From Myceligenerans salitolerans (lineage in GTDB: Bacteria; Actinomycetota; Actinomycetes; Actinomycetales; Cellulomonadaceae), in NCBI RefSeq assembly GCF_017349295.1, contig NZ_JAFMPK010000049.1:13437-77436 (forward strand): 64,000 nucleotides of DNA, read 5' to 3'. A program made the position numbers and the translations under genes. Position 1 is the stretch's first letter; the number at the start of each line of letters is the position of its first letter. A model generated the notes under the pieces. It did no database searches. It saw only the letters and a program-made list of their open reading frames with translations, and had not been told where the DNA came from. Shown here piece by piece: positions 16,629 to 25,660 of this stretch.

Positions 16629-18605
16629 ATGACACCCCACTCTCTCCGGGCACGACGCCGAACCGGCGTCGTGCTGGCAGCGGCGCTGATCGCGGGAGGC
16701 GCGGTCGCCGCCCTGCCGACGTCGGCGGTCGCCGGCCCGCACGGCCACGGGCATGGGCACGGGCACGGGCACGGCCACGGGCCCGCGGAGGACCCGGACT
16801 TCGGCCCGAACGTCACGTTCATCGACGAGACGTGGTCCACGGACGAGATCAACGAGTTCCTGGACTCGGTCAACGACGAGGCGGAGTTCAGCCAGAACCG
16901 GCACCAGGTCTTCTTCGAACCCGGTGTGTACGGCAGCGCGGCGGGCGAGGACGACCCCGCCACGGCCGAGGGCATCATCAACGCCGAGCTCGGGTACTAC
17001 GAGTCCGTCGACGGCCTGGGCGGCCGGCCGGACGACGTCGTGATCAACGGCGCGATCCACGTGGAGCCGCACGTGGAGTGCCCCGAGACCCCGTGGGCCT
17101 GCCAGGGACCGGGCTCTCTGAACCGCTTCTGGCGTTCCATGGCCAACCTCGCGTTCAACCCCATCCAACGCCCGACGGCCGAGGATGCCGCCCGCCCCTT
17201 CCCGGCCGGGGTCGCCGAACCGCATCAGATGCGGTACGCCGTGTCGCAGGCCGCGCCGCTGCGCCGCGTCGACATCCAGGGCGACCTCACGATGTTCGGC
17301 CGGTTCGGCGAGTACGCGTCGGGGGGCTACCTGGCGAACTCGCGGGTCGAGGGCACCATCACCACCGGCTCGCAGCAGCAGTGGTACACGCGCGACAGCA
17401 CGGTGGGCACGTGGGAGGGCGGTGTCTGGAACATGGTGTTCTCGGGTGTCGACGGCGCCCCGGCCACCGACTTCGGGCAGCCGGCCGGCGAGGGCGCGGT
17501 CGGCGTCAAGACGGCGCTCGACACGACGCCCGTCACACGGGAGAAGCCGTTCCTCTACCGGGCCGACGACGGCGAGCTGCGCGTCTTCGCGCCGCACGCC
17601 CGGACGGAGACCTCCGGCACCAACTGGTCGACCGACGCGAGCGCGGGCGAGTCGCTGCCGCTCGACGACTTCCACATCGCCCAGGCCGGCCGCGACACGG
17701 CCGCCTCGATCAACCGGCAGCTGCGCAGGGGGAAGCACCTGATCCTCACGCCGGGCATCTACGAGCTGGACGGCCCGATCCGCGTGAAGAAGGCCGACAC
17801 GGTCGTGCTCGGGCTGGGCTACGCCTCGCTCACGCCGACACGCGGAAACGCGGCCCTGGTGACGAGTGACGCGGCCGGTATCCACATCGCCGGCATCACC
17901 GTGGACGCCAACGTGCCGGAGTCCGAGGTGCTGGTGCGCGTGGGCAAGGAGTGCCCGCCGTCGTCGGCGAAGGGCCATGGTCGCCGGCACCACGGATCCG
18001 ACGAGGACCCGACCACCCTGACGGACGTGTTCGTCCGCGTGGGCGGCCCCTGGGTCGGCAAGGCGGTCACGTCGATCGAGGTGAACAGCGACGACGTGCT
18101 GCTGGACCACATCTGGGCCTGGCGCGGGGACCACGGCAACGGTATCGGCTGGGAGGACAACACCGGAGCCCACGGCGTCGTCGTCAACGGTGACCGCGTC
18201 ACCGCGACGGGACTTTTCGTCGAGCACTACCAGGAGAACCAGACGATCTGGAACGGTGAGGACGGCCTGACCGTCTTCTACCAGAGCGAGCTCCCGTACG
18301 ATCCGCCGAGCCAGGAGGCCTGGATGGACGGCGACCGTCCGGGGTACGCGTCCTACCGGGTCGCGGACCATGTGCGGCGGCACGAGGCCGTCGGCCTGGG
18401 GGTGTACTCGTACTTCTGGAACGGCGTGGACATCCGCGCCGAGTCGGGGATCCAGGTCCCGGAGACACGGGGGGTCACGCTCCGCTCGATGACGAGCGTC
18501 TTCCTCGACGGCTCGGGCGGCATCAACCACGTCGTCAACGACACGGGCGCCCCGGCGGTCGGCAGCTTCGCCTCCCCGCAGGTGATCAGCTTCCCCTCCA
18601 GCTGA
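16629..18605 (+). CDS. Secreted right-handed beta-helix protein with His-Gly repeat
   Basis: Exported protein of 658 residues. A Sec/Tat-like signal (RARRRTGVVLAAALIAGGAV) ends near AVAGP. The mature N terminus is a run of alternating His-Gly (about seven HG pairs, residues 38-51), a likely metal-binding tail; a second His-rich loop (GHGRRHHG) occurs near residue 455. The rest has the repetitive short strands of a parallel beta-helix (pectate-lyase/GH55-like), for example LILTPGIYELDGPIRVKKAD and HIAGITVDANV. Similar proteins are sometimes called adenylyl cyclase in databases, which the sequence does not support. Ribosome site GAAAGGA. A carbohydrate target is plausible but unproven. Confidence 0.8.
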   Translation: MTPHSLRARRRTGVVLAAALIAGGAVAALPTSAVAGPHGHGHGHGHGHGHGPAEDPDFGPNVTFIDETWSTDEINEFLDSVNDEAEFSQNRHQVFFEPGVYGSAAGEDDPATAEGIINAELGYYESVDGLGGRPDDVVINGAIHVEPHVECPETPWACQGPGSLNRFWRSMANLAFNPIQRPTAEDAARPFPAGVAEPHQMRYAVSQAAPLRRVDIQGDLTMFGRFGEYASGGYLANSRVEGTITTGSQQQWYTRDSTVGTWEGGVWNMVFSGVDGAPATDFGQPAGEGAVGVKTALDTTPVTREKPFLYRADDGELRVFAPHARTETSGTNWSTDASAGESLPLDDFHIAQAGRDTAASINRQLRRGKHLILTPGIYELDGPIRVKKADTVVLGLGYASLTPTRGNAALVTSDAAGIHIAGITVDANVPESEVLVRVGKECPPSSAKGHGRRHHGSDEDPTTLTDVFVRVGGPWVGKAVTSIEVNSDDVLLDHIWAWRGDHGNGIGWEDNTGAHGVVVNGDRVTATGLFVEHYQENQTIWNGEDGLTVFYQSELPYDPPSQEAWMDGDRPGYASYRVADHVRRHEAVGLGVYSYFWNGVDIRAESGIQVPETRGVTLRSMTSVFLDGSGGINHVVNDTGAPAVGSFASPQVISFPSS

Positions 18606-18682
18606 CGACCGCACCGGCGGCAGCCCGCCGGTGGTTGCCCGCGGGCCGCAGCGGTGCACGCGCGGTCCACCACGGGTGACGG

Positions 18683-18718
18683 GTACGACGGCGGCCGGAC
18701 GTCCGGCCGCCGTCGTAC
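18683..18718. terminator. Perfect 36-base palindrome between convergent genes
   Basis: Arms 18683-18700 and 18701-18718 (GTACGACGGCGGCCGGAC and its exact reverse complement) with no spacer. Located between the beta-helix gene and the convergent FKBP gene, it is most likely a bidirectional terminator. Confidence 0.7.
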
Positions 18719-18729
18719 GCGGTGAGCCC

Positions 18730-19131
18730 TTACTGGACTCCCTTCACCTCCACGACGAACACCAGCGTCGCCCCGCCCGGGATGCCCGCCTGCGGGACGC
18801 CACGCGAGCCGTAACCGTGCTCGGCGGGGATGGACAGCAGGACCTTGTCGCCGACGTTGCGGCCCACCAGACCCTTGTCCCAGCCTCCGATCACGGCACC
18901 GACGCCGATCGGGAAGTCGATCGTGGTGCCGCGGTCGTAGCTGTTGTCGAACACACCGCCGCCCCAGGTCTGCCCCAGGTAGTCGACGACGATCGTCCGG
19001 CCGGCCTCGACCACCGGCCCGTTGCCCTCTTCGAGCACCTGGACCTGCAGGCCCGCGGGGGCGTCGCCCTCGGGGAAGGTGAGCGCCGGCTTGCCGCCGG
19101 CCTGCCACTCGACGGTGGGGAGCGTAGTCAC
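18730..19131 (-). CDS. FKBP-type peptidyl-prolyl isomerase
   Basis: Cytosolic FKBP of 133 residues with no signal peptide. Family landmarks: IVVDYLGQTWGGGVFDNSY, GAVIGGWDKGLVGRNVGDK and IPAEHGYGSRGVPQAGIPG, closing with LVFVVEVKGV. The aromatic pocket residues typical of FK506-binding proteins are mostly retained. It catalyses cis-trans prolyl isomerisation as a folding helper. Single gene. Confidence 0.95.
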   Translation of the reverse strand: MTTLPTVEWQAGGKPALTFPEGDAPAGLQVQVLEEGNGPVVEAGRTIVVDYLGQTWGGGVFDNSYDRGTTIDFPIGVGAVIGGWDKGLVGRNVGDKVLLSIPAEHGYGSRGVPQAGIPGGATLVFVVEVKGVQ

Positions 19132-19225
19132 GAGAACTGCCTCTCGGTCGGGTTGGCGCCAGGTTCCTGGCGCCCGAACCGCTCCACCCTACGTCGGGCC
19201 GGTCGCGGACCGCGCGCCCGTGTTC

Positions 19226-20140
19226 TCAGCGTGCGGCGTCGCGCCGGACCGCCTCGCGGCCGGCCGCCGCGCGAAGCTCCTCGACCGCGGCACGCACCGG
19301 CGGGGTCTCCGCGACCGGATCCGCCACCACGACGTGCACCGACCGGACCGGGGTAGGACGCACGATCCGTACCGCCACGGTGCCGGGAGGAAGAGTGATC
19401 GTGCCGAGTTCCGGCAGGACCGTGGGTCCGATACCCGCGTCCACGAACGCGAGCGCCGTCGGGTAGTCGTGCGCCTCGACGTGAAAGGTCGGGCTGAAGC
19501 CGGCGGCCGCGCAGGCCTCGAGCAGCTTGCGGCGGCACCAGCCCCGGGCGAAGTCGTTGTCGATCCACGGTTCGTCGGCGAGGTCGGCGAGTTCGATCTC
19601 CTCCTTGCCCGCGAACCGGTGCCGGGCGGGGACGACGGCGACGTAGGAGTCGTCGAGGAGATGGTGCGCCGTGAAGCCGGCGGCGCTGGTGTACTCGGCC
19701 ATCATGACGACGAGTTGCAGGTCCGGACGCCTCTCGGGCAGGTCGGGGATGTCGTCACGCAGTTCCAGGTCGAGGCGCAGCCCGGGGAACTCGGTGGTGA
19801 GGCGGCGTACGACGTCGGGCAGCCAGGACGCTCCGACCGAGGCGAAGTAGCCGATGCTGAGCGACCCGGTGCGCCCCGCGCGCAGGTCCGAGACGAGGGT
19901 CTCGGCCGCACCGAGGCGTTCGAGGACGCCGTCGGCCTCGTGCGCGAGGGCGAGTCCGGCGGCGGTGGGCCGTAGGCCGCGCCCGGCCTTGACCAGGAGG
20001 GTGAGGCCTGTCTCGCGTTGCAGGGCGGCCAGGTGCTGGCTGACGGCCGACGACGTGTAGCCGAGATTGGTGGCGGCCGCGGTCACGGAGCCGCTGGCGA
20101 CCACGGAACGGAACACCCGGAGACGGTGGACGTCGAGCAT
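19226..20140 (-). CDS. LysR-family regulator divergent from an EamA transporter
   Basis: Regulator of 304 residues: the N-terminal winged helix is LRVFRSVVASGSVTAAATNL followed by YTSSAVSQHLAALQRETG, then an effector-binding domain from about residue 92 (GSLSIGYFASVGASWLP). It is divergent from a drug/metabolite transporter across an 83-base gap with an ACAAG-N3-CTTGT inverted repeat, so it most likely controls that exporter and itself. Ligand unknown. Confidence 0.92.
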   Translation of the reverse strand: MLDVHRLRVFRSVVASGSVTAAATNLGYTSSAVSQHLAALQRETGLTLLVKAGRGLRPTAAGLALAHEADGVLERLGAAETLVSDLRAGRTGSLSIGYFASVGASWLPDVVRRLTTEFPGLRLDLELRDDIPDLPERRPDLQLVVMMAEYTSAAGFTAHHLLDDSYVAVVPARHRFAGKEEIELADLADEPWIDNDFARGWCRRKLLEACAAAGFSPTFHVEAHDYPTALAFVDAGIGPTVLPELGTITLPPGTVAVRIVRPTPVRSVHVVVADPVAETPPVRAAVEELRAAAGREAVRRDAAR

Positions 20141-20177
20141 GACCCAACCGTACAGCGAGACTGAATGATCGTACAGA

Positions 20178-20190
20178 ACAAGTCGCTTGT
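20178..20190. promoter_or_regulatory. Candidate LysR operator between regulator and EamA gene
   Basis: Inverted repeat ACAAG-TCG-CTTGT in the divergent intergenic region, flanked by two related direct copies of TGATGATCG/TGAATGATCG. Position between the two starts suggests control of both genes. Confidence 0.5.
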
Positions 20191-20223
20191 GCTTGATGAT
20201 CGCCCGAGGGCATCATCGGTGCC

Positions 20224-21225
20224 ATGACGACCGCCGATGCCCTGTCCGAAAACCGCCGGACACGACCCGCGGCAGCGGGCGATCCTCGCGACATGAACTC
20301 CAGCACCATCGCCCCGGAGGCTCCAGGTCTGCGGCCGGGCGGGACGTCGGGGCCGCGCGCCCGATACCTGGTCCCGCTCGCCGCCGGCGTGACGGTCGTG
20401 CTGTGGGCCTCGGCCTTCATCGGGATCCGCGCCGCCGGGCACGACTACTCGCCCGGCGCACTCACGCTGGGGCGGATCGCGGTGGGGACCGTCGCCCTGA
20501 CCGTGCTGGCGGGCGTGGCGAGGAAGCTCGAGCTGCCTCGCGGGCGGGTGCTGGCGGGCGTGATCGTGTGGGGCGTGCTGTGGTTCGGCGTCTACAACGT
20601 CGCGTTGAACGCGGCCGAACGCACGCTCGACGCGGGCACCGCGGCACTTCTCGTGCAGCTCGCGCCGATCCTCACCGCGGTGGTCGCCGGGCTGACGCTC
20701 GGCGAGGGGTTCCCGGCGCGGCTGCTCACCGGGATCGGGATCGCGTTCACCGGCGTGGCCGTGATCGCCTGGGCGTCGTCGTCGGGCACGTCGGACATGG
20801 GCGCGGTGCTGCTCGGGCTCGCCGCGGCGGTGCTGTACTCGGCGGGCGCCCTCCTGCAGAAGCGGATGCTGCCGAAGGTCGACGCCCTGACCATGACCTG
20901 GCTCGGCTGCCTCGCCGGCACGGTGGCTGCCCTGCCGTTCGCCGGCACGCTCGTCGCGGAGGTGGCCGCGGCGCCCGCGGCGGCCACTCTCGGGGTCGTG
21001 TACCTGGGCGTCTTCCCGACCGCGATCGCGTTCGCCACCTGGGGCTATGCGCTGTCACACACGACGGCGGGCCGCCTGTCGGCGACGACCTACGCCGTGC
21101 CACCGATCGCGGTGCTGCTCTCCTGGTGGCTGCTCGGCGAGGTTCCCGCGCCGATCGTGCTCGCGGGTGGCGCACTGTGCCTGGGCGGCGTGATCCTGGC
21201 AACACGGCGTCCCCGCCGCCGCTGA
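20224..21225 (+). CDS. EamA-family (DMT) transporter
   Basis: Inner-membrane exporter of 333 residues with ten predicted helices in two EamA repeats. The first repeat begins VPLAAGVTVVLWASAFIGIR, and the second contains LLGLAAAVLYSAGALLQKR. An internal ATG at 20293 would remove a 23-residue hydrophilic leader and is also possible. Probably exports an amino acid or small metabolite under control of the divergent LysR protein. Confidence 0.9.
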   Translation: MTTADALSENRRTRPAAAGDPRDMNSSTIAPEAPGLRPGGTSGPRARYLVPLAAGVTVVLWASAFIGIRAAGHDYSPGALTLGRIAVGTVALTVLAGVARKLELPRGRVLAGVIVWGVLWFGVYNVALNAAERTLDAGTAALLVQLAPILTAVVAGLTLGEGFPARLLTGIGIAFTGVAVIAWASSSGTSDMGAVLLGLAAAVLYSAGALLQKRMLPKVDALTMTWLGCLAGTVAALPFAGTLVAEVAAAPAAATLGVVYLGVFPTAIAFATWGYALSHTTAGRLSATTYAVPPIAVLLSWWLLGEVPAPIVLAGGALCLGGVILATRRPRRR

Positions 21226-21368
21226 GGACGGGCCACGGGCTCGCCGGCTCCGCCTCAGGTCATCGCGGGGCCGGCGCGCCGGGTGCCACTCGGCAGCGCT
21301 GTCAAAGAAGTCCGACACCTGCGCCCATGGTTTGTCCAAGTGACCGGACGTGGGGAACCCTTGAGTTC

Positions 21369-23375
21369 ATGACGACGGATTCACCCGAGGCCGCGGCTCC
21401 GCAGGCGGCCCGCCGGCACCCGCAGAAGCGTGCCGACGCCCTCAAGCGCCCGATCAAGGGCCACACCTCCAGCGACGGTGCGGTACCTCAGGCGTGGGAC
21501 TGGCGCAGCAAGTTCCCGTCGATAGCCGACTACGGATTCCTCTCGGACTGCGAGGCCAACGCCCTCATCGCGCCGTCCGGTGCGGTGGAGTGGATGTGCA
21601 TCCCCCGACCGGACTCGGCGAGCATCTTCTCCGCGATCCTGGACCGGGGCGCGGGCCGCTTCCGGCTCAGCCCCTACGGCGTGCGGGTGCCGGTCGCGCG
21701 CCGGTATATTCCCGGCACCCTCATCCTCGAGACCACGTGGCAGACCCCCACCGGCTGGCTCGTCGTGCGCGACGCCATGCTGATGGGCCCCTGGCACGAC
21801 GTCGAGAAGCGGTCCAGCACCCACCGCCGGACCCCGACCGACAACGACGCCGAACACATCCTGCTGCGCACGGTGAAGTGTGTGTCCGGCACGGTCGACC
21901 TCGAGGTGATGTGCGAGCCGCGCCCGAACTACGCGCGCAACGAGCCCGCCTGGTCCTACGACAACAGCGGCTACTCGAACGTCACCGCACGGCTCGGCAA
22001 GCACAACCCGGACGTCAGCCTGACGTCGGACCTGCGCTTCGGCCTCGAAGGCCGGCGTGCCATCGCCCGCACCCGGATGACGGAGGGAACCACGCACTTC
22101 GTCGCGATGTCGTGGGGCTCGCAGCCCGCACCGAAGAACTGGACCGAGGCGACCGCCGCGATGTGGCGCACGGAGCAGTACTGGCGTGACTGGATCACGC
22201 AGGGCACGTTCCCCGACCACCCGTGGCGCATCTACCTGCAGCGCTCGGCGCTCACGCTCAAGGGACTCACGTACTCCCCCACCGGTGCGCTGATCGCCGC
22301 GGCCACGACCTCCCTGCCCGAGACGCCGGGCGGCGAGCGCAACTGGGACTACCGGTACTCGTGGATCCGCGACTCGACGTTCGCGCTGTGGGGCCTGTAC
22401 ACGCTCGGCCTGGACCGCGAGGCGAACGACTTCTTCGCGTTCATCCACGACGTGTGCCGGGACAACAAGCAGCTCCAGATCATGTACGGGGTCGGCGGTG
22501 AGGAGACCCTGGAGGAGGCCGAGCTGTCGCACCTCTCCGGCTACGAGGGTGCGCGCCCCGTGCGGGTCGGCAACGGTGCGTACAACCAGAAGCAGCACGA
22601 CGTGTGGGGAGCCGTGCTCGACTCGGTCTACCTGCACACGCGCTCGCGCGAACAGCTGCCGGAGTCGCTCTGGCCCATCCTCAAGCGCCAGGCGGAGGAG
22701 GCGGCCAAGCACTGGCACAAGCCGGACCGCGGTATCTGGGAGGTGCGCGGGGAGCCGCAGCACTTCACCTCCTCCAAGCTCATGTGCTGGGTCGCGATGG
22801 ACCGCGGCGCCAAGCTCGCGAGACTGTACGACGAGCACGACTACGCGGAGCAGTGGCAGAAGATCGCCGACGAGATCCGGGCGGACATCCTCGCCAAGGG
22901 CGTCGACGAGCGCGGGGTGTTCACCCAGCGTTACGGCGACCCGGCCCTGGACGCCTCGCTGCTGCTCGTGCCGCTGCTGCGGTTCCTGCCGCCGGACCAC
23001 GAGAGCGTACGCGCCACGGTTCTCGCCATCGCCGAGGAACTCACCGTGGACGGCCTCGTGCTGCGCTACCGCGTCGACGAGACGGACGACGGCCTGGCCG
23101 GCGAGGAGGGGACCTTCACGATCTGCTCGTTCTGGCTGGTGTCCGCGCTGGTCGAGATCGGCGAGCTGGAGCGGGCCAAGGCGCTGTGCGAGCGGCTGCT
23201 GTCGTTCGCCTCGTCGCTGAACCTCTACGCCGAGGAGATCGACCCCTCGAGCGGCCGGCACCTCGGGAACTTCCCGCAGGCGTTCACCCACCTCGCCCTC
23301 ATCAACGCGGTGATGCACGTGATCCGCGCCGAGCAGGGCGAACGCCAGAACCACTACGTCGACTCCGACGAGTAG
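21369..23375 (+). CDS. Glycoside hydrolase family 15 (trehalase/glucoamylase-like)
   Basis: Cytosolic enzyme of 668 residues. An N-terminal beta domain (ADYGFLSDCEANALIAPSGA) precedes an (alpha/alpha)6 barrel. The catalytic acid region is NWDYRYSWIRDSTFALW and the second acid lies in GLAGEEGTFTICSFWLVSAL. This is the branch containing mycobacterial GH15 trehalase, so trehalose or alpha-glucan hydrolysis is expected. There is no signal peptide. A perfect hairpin follows the stop. Confidence 0.93.
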   Translation: MTTDSPEAAAPQAARRHPQKRADALKRPIKGHTSSDGAVPQAWDWRSKFPSIADYGFLSDCEANALIAPSGAVEWMCIPRPDSASIFSAILDRGAGRFRLSPYGVRVPVARRYIPGTLILETTWQTPTGWLVVRDAMLMGPWHDVEKRSSTHRRTPTDNDAEHILLRTVKCVSGTVDLEVMCEPRPNYARNEPAWSYDNSGYSNVTARLGKHNPDVSLTSDLRFGLEGRRAIARTRMTEGTTHFVAMSWGSQPAPKNWTEATAAMWRTEQYWRDWITQGTFPDHPWRIYLQRSALTLKGLTYSPTGALIAAATTSLPETPGGERNWDYRYSWIRDSTFALWGLYTLGLDREANDFFAFIHDVCRDNKQLQIMYGVGGEETLEEAELSHLSGYEGARPVRVGNGAYNQKQHDVWGAVLDSVYLHTRSREQLPESLWPILKRQAEEAAKHWHKPDRGIWEVRGEPQHFTSSKLMCWVAMDRGAKLARLYDEHDYAEQWQKIADEIRADILAKGVDERGVFTQRYGDPALDASLLLVPLLRFLPPDHESVRATVLAIAEELTVDGLVLRYRVDETDDGLAGEEGTFTICSFWLVSALVEIGELERAKALCERLLSFASSLNLYAEEIDPSSGRHLGNFPQAFTHLALINAVMHVIRAEQGERQNHYVDSDE

Positions 23376-23394
23376 GCGCGACGGGCAGGGACGA

Positions 23395-23435
23395 CGACGG
23401 CCCGGGCCACCTCCGCGAGGGAGGTGGCCCGGGCC
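23395..23435. terminator. Perfect 18-base-pair hairpin between convergent genes
   Basis: Arms 23395-23412 and 23418-23435 (ACGGCCCGGGCCACCTCC and its exact complement) with a 5-base loop between the GH15 and BI-1 genes. Probably terminates both. Confidence 0.8.
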
Positions 23436-23461
23436 GTCACCGTACGGGCCTCAGCGGACGG

Positions 23462-24328
23462 TCATTCTCCGCTGAAGATGTTGATGATCGCGATCAGGCG
23501 CAGGATCTCCGTGTACAGCCAGATCAGGGTCACCAGCAGGCCGAAGGCGGCCGCCCAGGCCATCTTGGCCGGGGCACCCTGCTGGACGCCCTGCTTGATG
23601 AACTCGAAGTCGACCATCAGCGACATCACCGCCAGGATGATGGCGACGGCGCCGATGATGATGCCCAGCGGACCGGTGCGCATCCCGAAGCCGTCCAGCA
23701 CGTTGAACATCACGAGGCCGAAGTTGACCAGCGAGAACAGCGCGTAGCCCACCAGCGCCATCATGAGGAAGCGCGTGAACTTCGGCGTGACCCGGACCTT
23801 GCCGCTCCGGTAGAGGAACAACGACCCGGCGAAGACGCAGAGCGTACCGATCACGGCCTGCGTGACGGCACCCTCGAACATCGAGTTGTACATGAACGAC
23901 AGAGCGCCGAGGAAAACACCTTCGAACACCGTGTAGGCGATGATCAGCGCCGGGCTCGGGTTCTTCTTGAACGCGTTCACCAGGCCGAGCACCAGGCCGC
24001 CGATCAGGCCGACCCACAGTGCGATGGAAAGCATCGGCGGGGGCACGAGCGTCCAGGTCGCCGCCGCTGCGACGACCAGCAGCGCCAGCAGCCCGCCGGT
24101 CTTGATGATCACGTCGTCGTACGTCATGCGCTTGGTGTCGGCCGTGGTGGCCGACGGCGCGTCGTACATGGCGCCGAGCTGGGAGGCGTCCATGGACGCC
24201 GGACCTGCCGTGCCGTACTGGGAGTAGGGGTTGGGGGCGGTGGCGGTACCGCCCTGGGCGCCTCGCGGCGCCCCGGTGCGACGCGGCTCGCCGAAGACGT
24301 CGCTGTTAGAAAAGACGGGGTTCCTCAT
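23462..24328 (-). CDS. Bax inhibitor-1/YccA family membrane protein
   Basis: Polytopic protein of 288 residues. A 75-residue cytoplasmic N-terminal region rich in Gly, Pro and Ala precedes seven helices; family stretches include TVFEGVFLGALSFMYNSMFE and MVDFEFIKQG. The ATG at 24328 is chosen because AGGAGGAGC lies just before it. Members leak calcium or protons and modulate stress; role here unknown. Confidence 0.92.
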   Translation of the reverse strand: MRNPVFSNSDVFGEPRRTGAPRGAQGGTATAPNPYSQYGTAGPASMDASQLGAMYDAPSATTADTKRMTYDDVIIKTGGLLALLVVAAAATWTLVPPPMLSIALWVGLIGGLVLGLVNAFKKNPSPALIIAYTVFEGVFLGALSFMYNSMFEGAVTQAVIGTLCVFAGSLFLYRSGKVRVTPKFTRFLMMALVGYALFSLVNFGLVMFNVLDGFGMRTGPLGIIIGAVAIILAVMSLMVDFEFIKQGVQQGAPAKMAWAAAFGLLVTLIWLYTEILRLIAIINIFSGE

Positions 24329-24589
24329 GTGCTCCTCCTGGTAGTGCACCCATGCTAGTGAACGTCACGGACACCCCGACAGTTCCCGGTTCCGCCCGAA
24401 GCCCCGCCGGCCTAGCCCGATGGGATGACACGGCTCCGCCTCCCGGATGATTCGGCGGCACTTTCGGTGACGCGTGTCGCTGAGTCGCTCTAGTGTCGGG
24501 AGTACCGGCGTCGTCGGACCCCGACGACCCGACGCCCCGAATCCGGAGAGCGAAAGCCACAGCATGACTTCACCCACGAGGAGCGCATC

Positions 24590-25660
24590 ATGATCGAGGC
24601 CCACGGTCTCGCCAAGCGATATGGCTCCAAGACCGCCGTCGACCACATCACCTTCACCGTCCAGCCGGGCCGCGTGACGGGCTTCCTCGGGCCCAACGGA
24701 GCCGGGAAGTCTACCACCATGCGCATGATCATGGGTCTGGACAAGCCCACGGCCGGGACCGTCACCGTGAACGGCCACCCCTACGCGAAGCTACGGCGCC
24801 CGCTGGCCGAGGTCGGCGCGCTGCTCGAGGCCAAGGCGGTGCACTCCGGCCGCTCCGCCTTCAACCACCTGCGCGCCCTGGCCGCCACGCACGGCATCCC
24901 CCAGCAGCGTGTGCACGACGTCATCGAGCTGACCGGGCTCGAGTCCGTCGCGAAGAAGCGCGTCGGCGGCTTCTCGCTCGGCATGGGCCAGCGCCTCGGG
25001 ATCGCGGCCGCGCTCCTGGGCGACCCGAAGACGCTCATCCTCGACGAGCCGGTCAACGGGCTGGACCCCGAGGGCGTGATCTGGGTCCGCAACCTCGCCA
25101 AGCACCTCGCCTCCGAGGGCCGCACGGTCTTCCTGTCCAGTCACCTGATGAGCGAGGTCGCCCTCACGGCGGACCACGTCATCGTGATCGGCCGGGGACG
25201 CATCCTGGCGGACACCTCCGTCGACGACCTCATCGCGGCGTCGGAGCGCAAGCACGTGCGCGTGCGCTCGCCGCAGGCGGGCGACCTGGCCGCGCTGCTG
25301 CGCGAGAAGGACGCCCAGGTCACCACCCCCGAGGCCGACGTCCTCGAGGTCACCGGCCCGGACGCGGCCTCGGTGGGCGAGCTCGCCGCCGCGGGCCGGA
25401 TCGTGCTGCACGAGCTGACGCCCATCAAATCGACGCTGGAGGAGGCGTACATGTCCCTCACGGCCGACGCCGTGGAGTACCGCTCCGAGAACCTGGCCGG
25501 TGGCGCGGGAGAGCCGCCGCGCGACGGGTCGCAGGCCGCCGGCGCACACCTCGCCGAGGGACCGGCGGCTTCCGCCGACCACGCGGCGGAGCCGCACCCC
25601 GGGCGGCACTCCGCCGACACGGTCCCCGCAAGTTCCTCGCCGGAGGTGAACGACCGATGA
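24590..25660 (+). CDS. ABC transporter ATP-binding protein
   Basis: ATPase of 356 residues. Walker A GPNGAGKSTTMRM, signature GFSLGMGQRLG, Walker B TLILDEPVNGLDPEG and H-loop SSHLMSE are all intact. The last 60 residues (after YMSLTADAVEY) are a low-complexity Ala/Gly/Pro/His extension not needed for the fold. Ribosome site GAGGAG. Its stop overlaps the permease start (ATGA), forming a two-gene exporter of the DrrA/BcrA kind; substrate unknown. Confidence 0.95.
   Translation: MIEAHGLAKRYGSKTAVDHITFTVQPGRVTGFLGPNGAGKSTTMRMIMGLDKPTAGTVTVNGHPYAKLRRPLAEVGALLEAKAVHSGRSAFNHLRALAATHGIPQQRVHDVIELTGLESVAKKRVGGFSLGMGQRLGIAAALLGDPKTLILDEPVNGLDPEGVIWVRNLAKHLASEGRTVFLSSHLMSEVALTADHVIVIGRGRILADTSVDDLIAASERKHVRVRSPQAGDLAALLREKDAQVTTPEADVLEVTGPDAASVGELAAAGRIVLHELTPIKSTLEEAYMSLTADAVEYRSENLAGGAGEPPRDGSQAAGAHLAEGPAASADHAAEPHPGRHSADTVPASSSPEVNDR

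Noticed and set aside
16742-16785. GGGCACGGGCACGG-type repeat as a possible CRISPR or VNTR locus
   Set aside because: It is in frame within the beta-helix gene and encodes the His-Gly run; there are no spacers.
18683-18718. 36-base palindrome as an attachment site or mobile-element end
   Set aside because: No integrase, transposase or target duplication is near; similar perfect hairpins occur at four other convergent gene ends, so a terminator is the consistent explanation.
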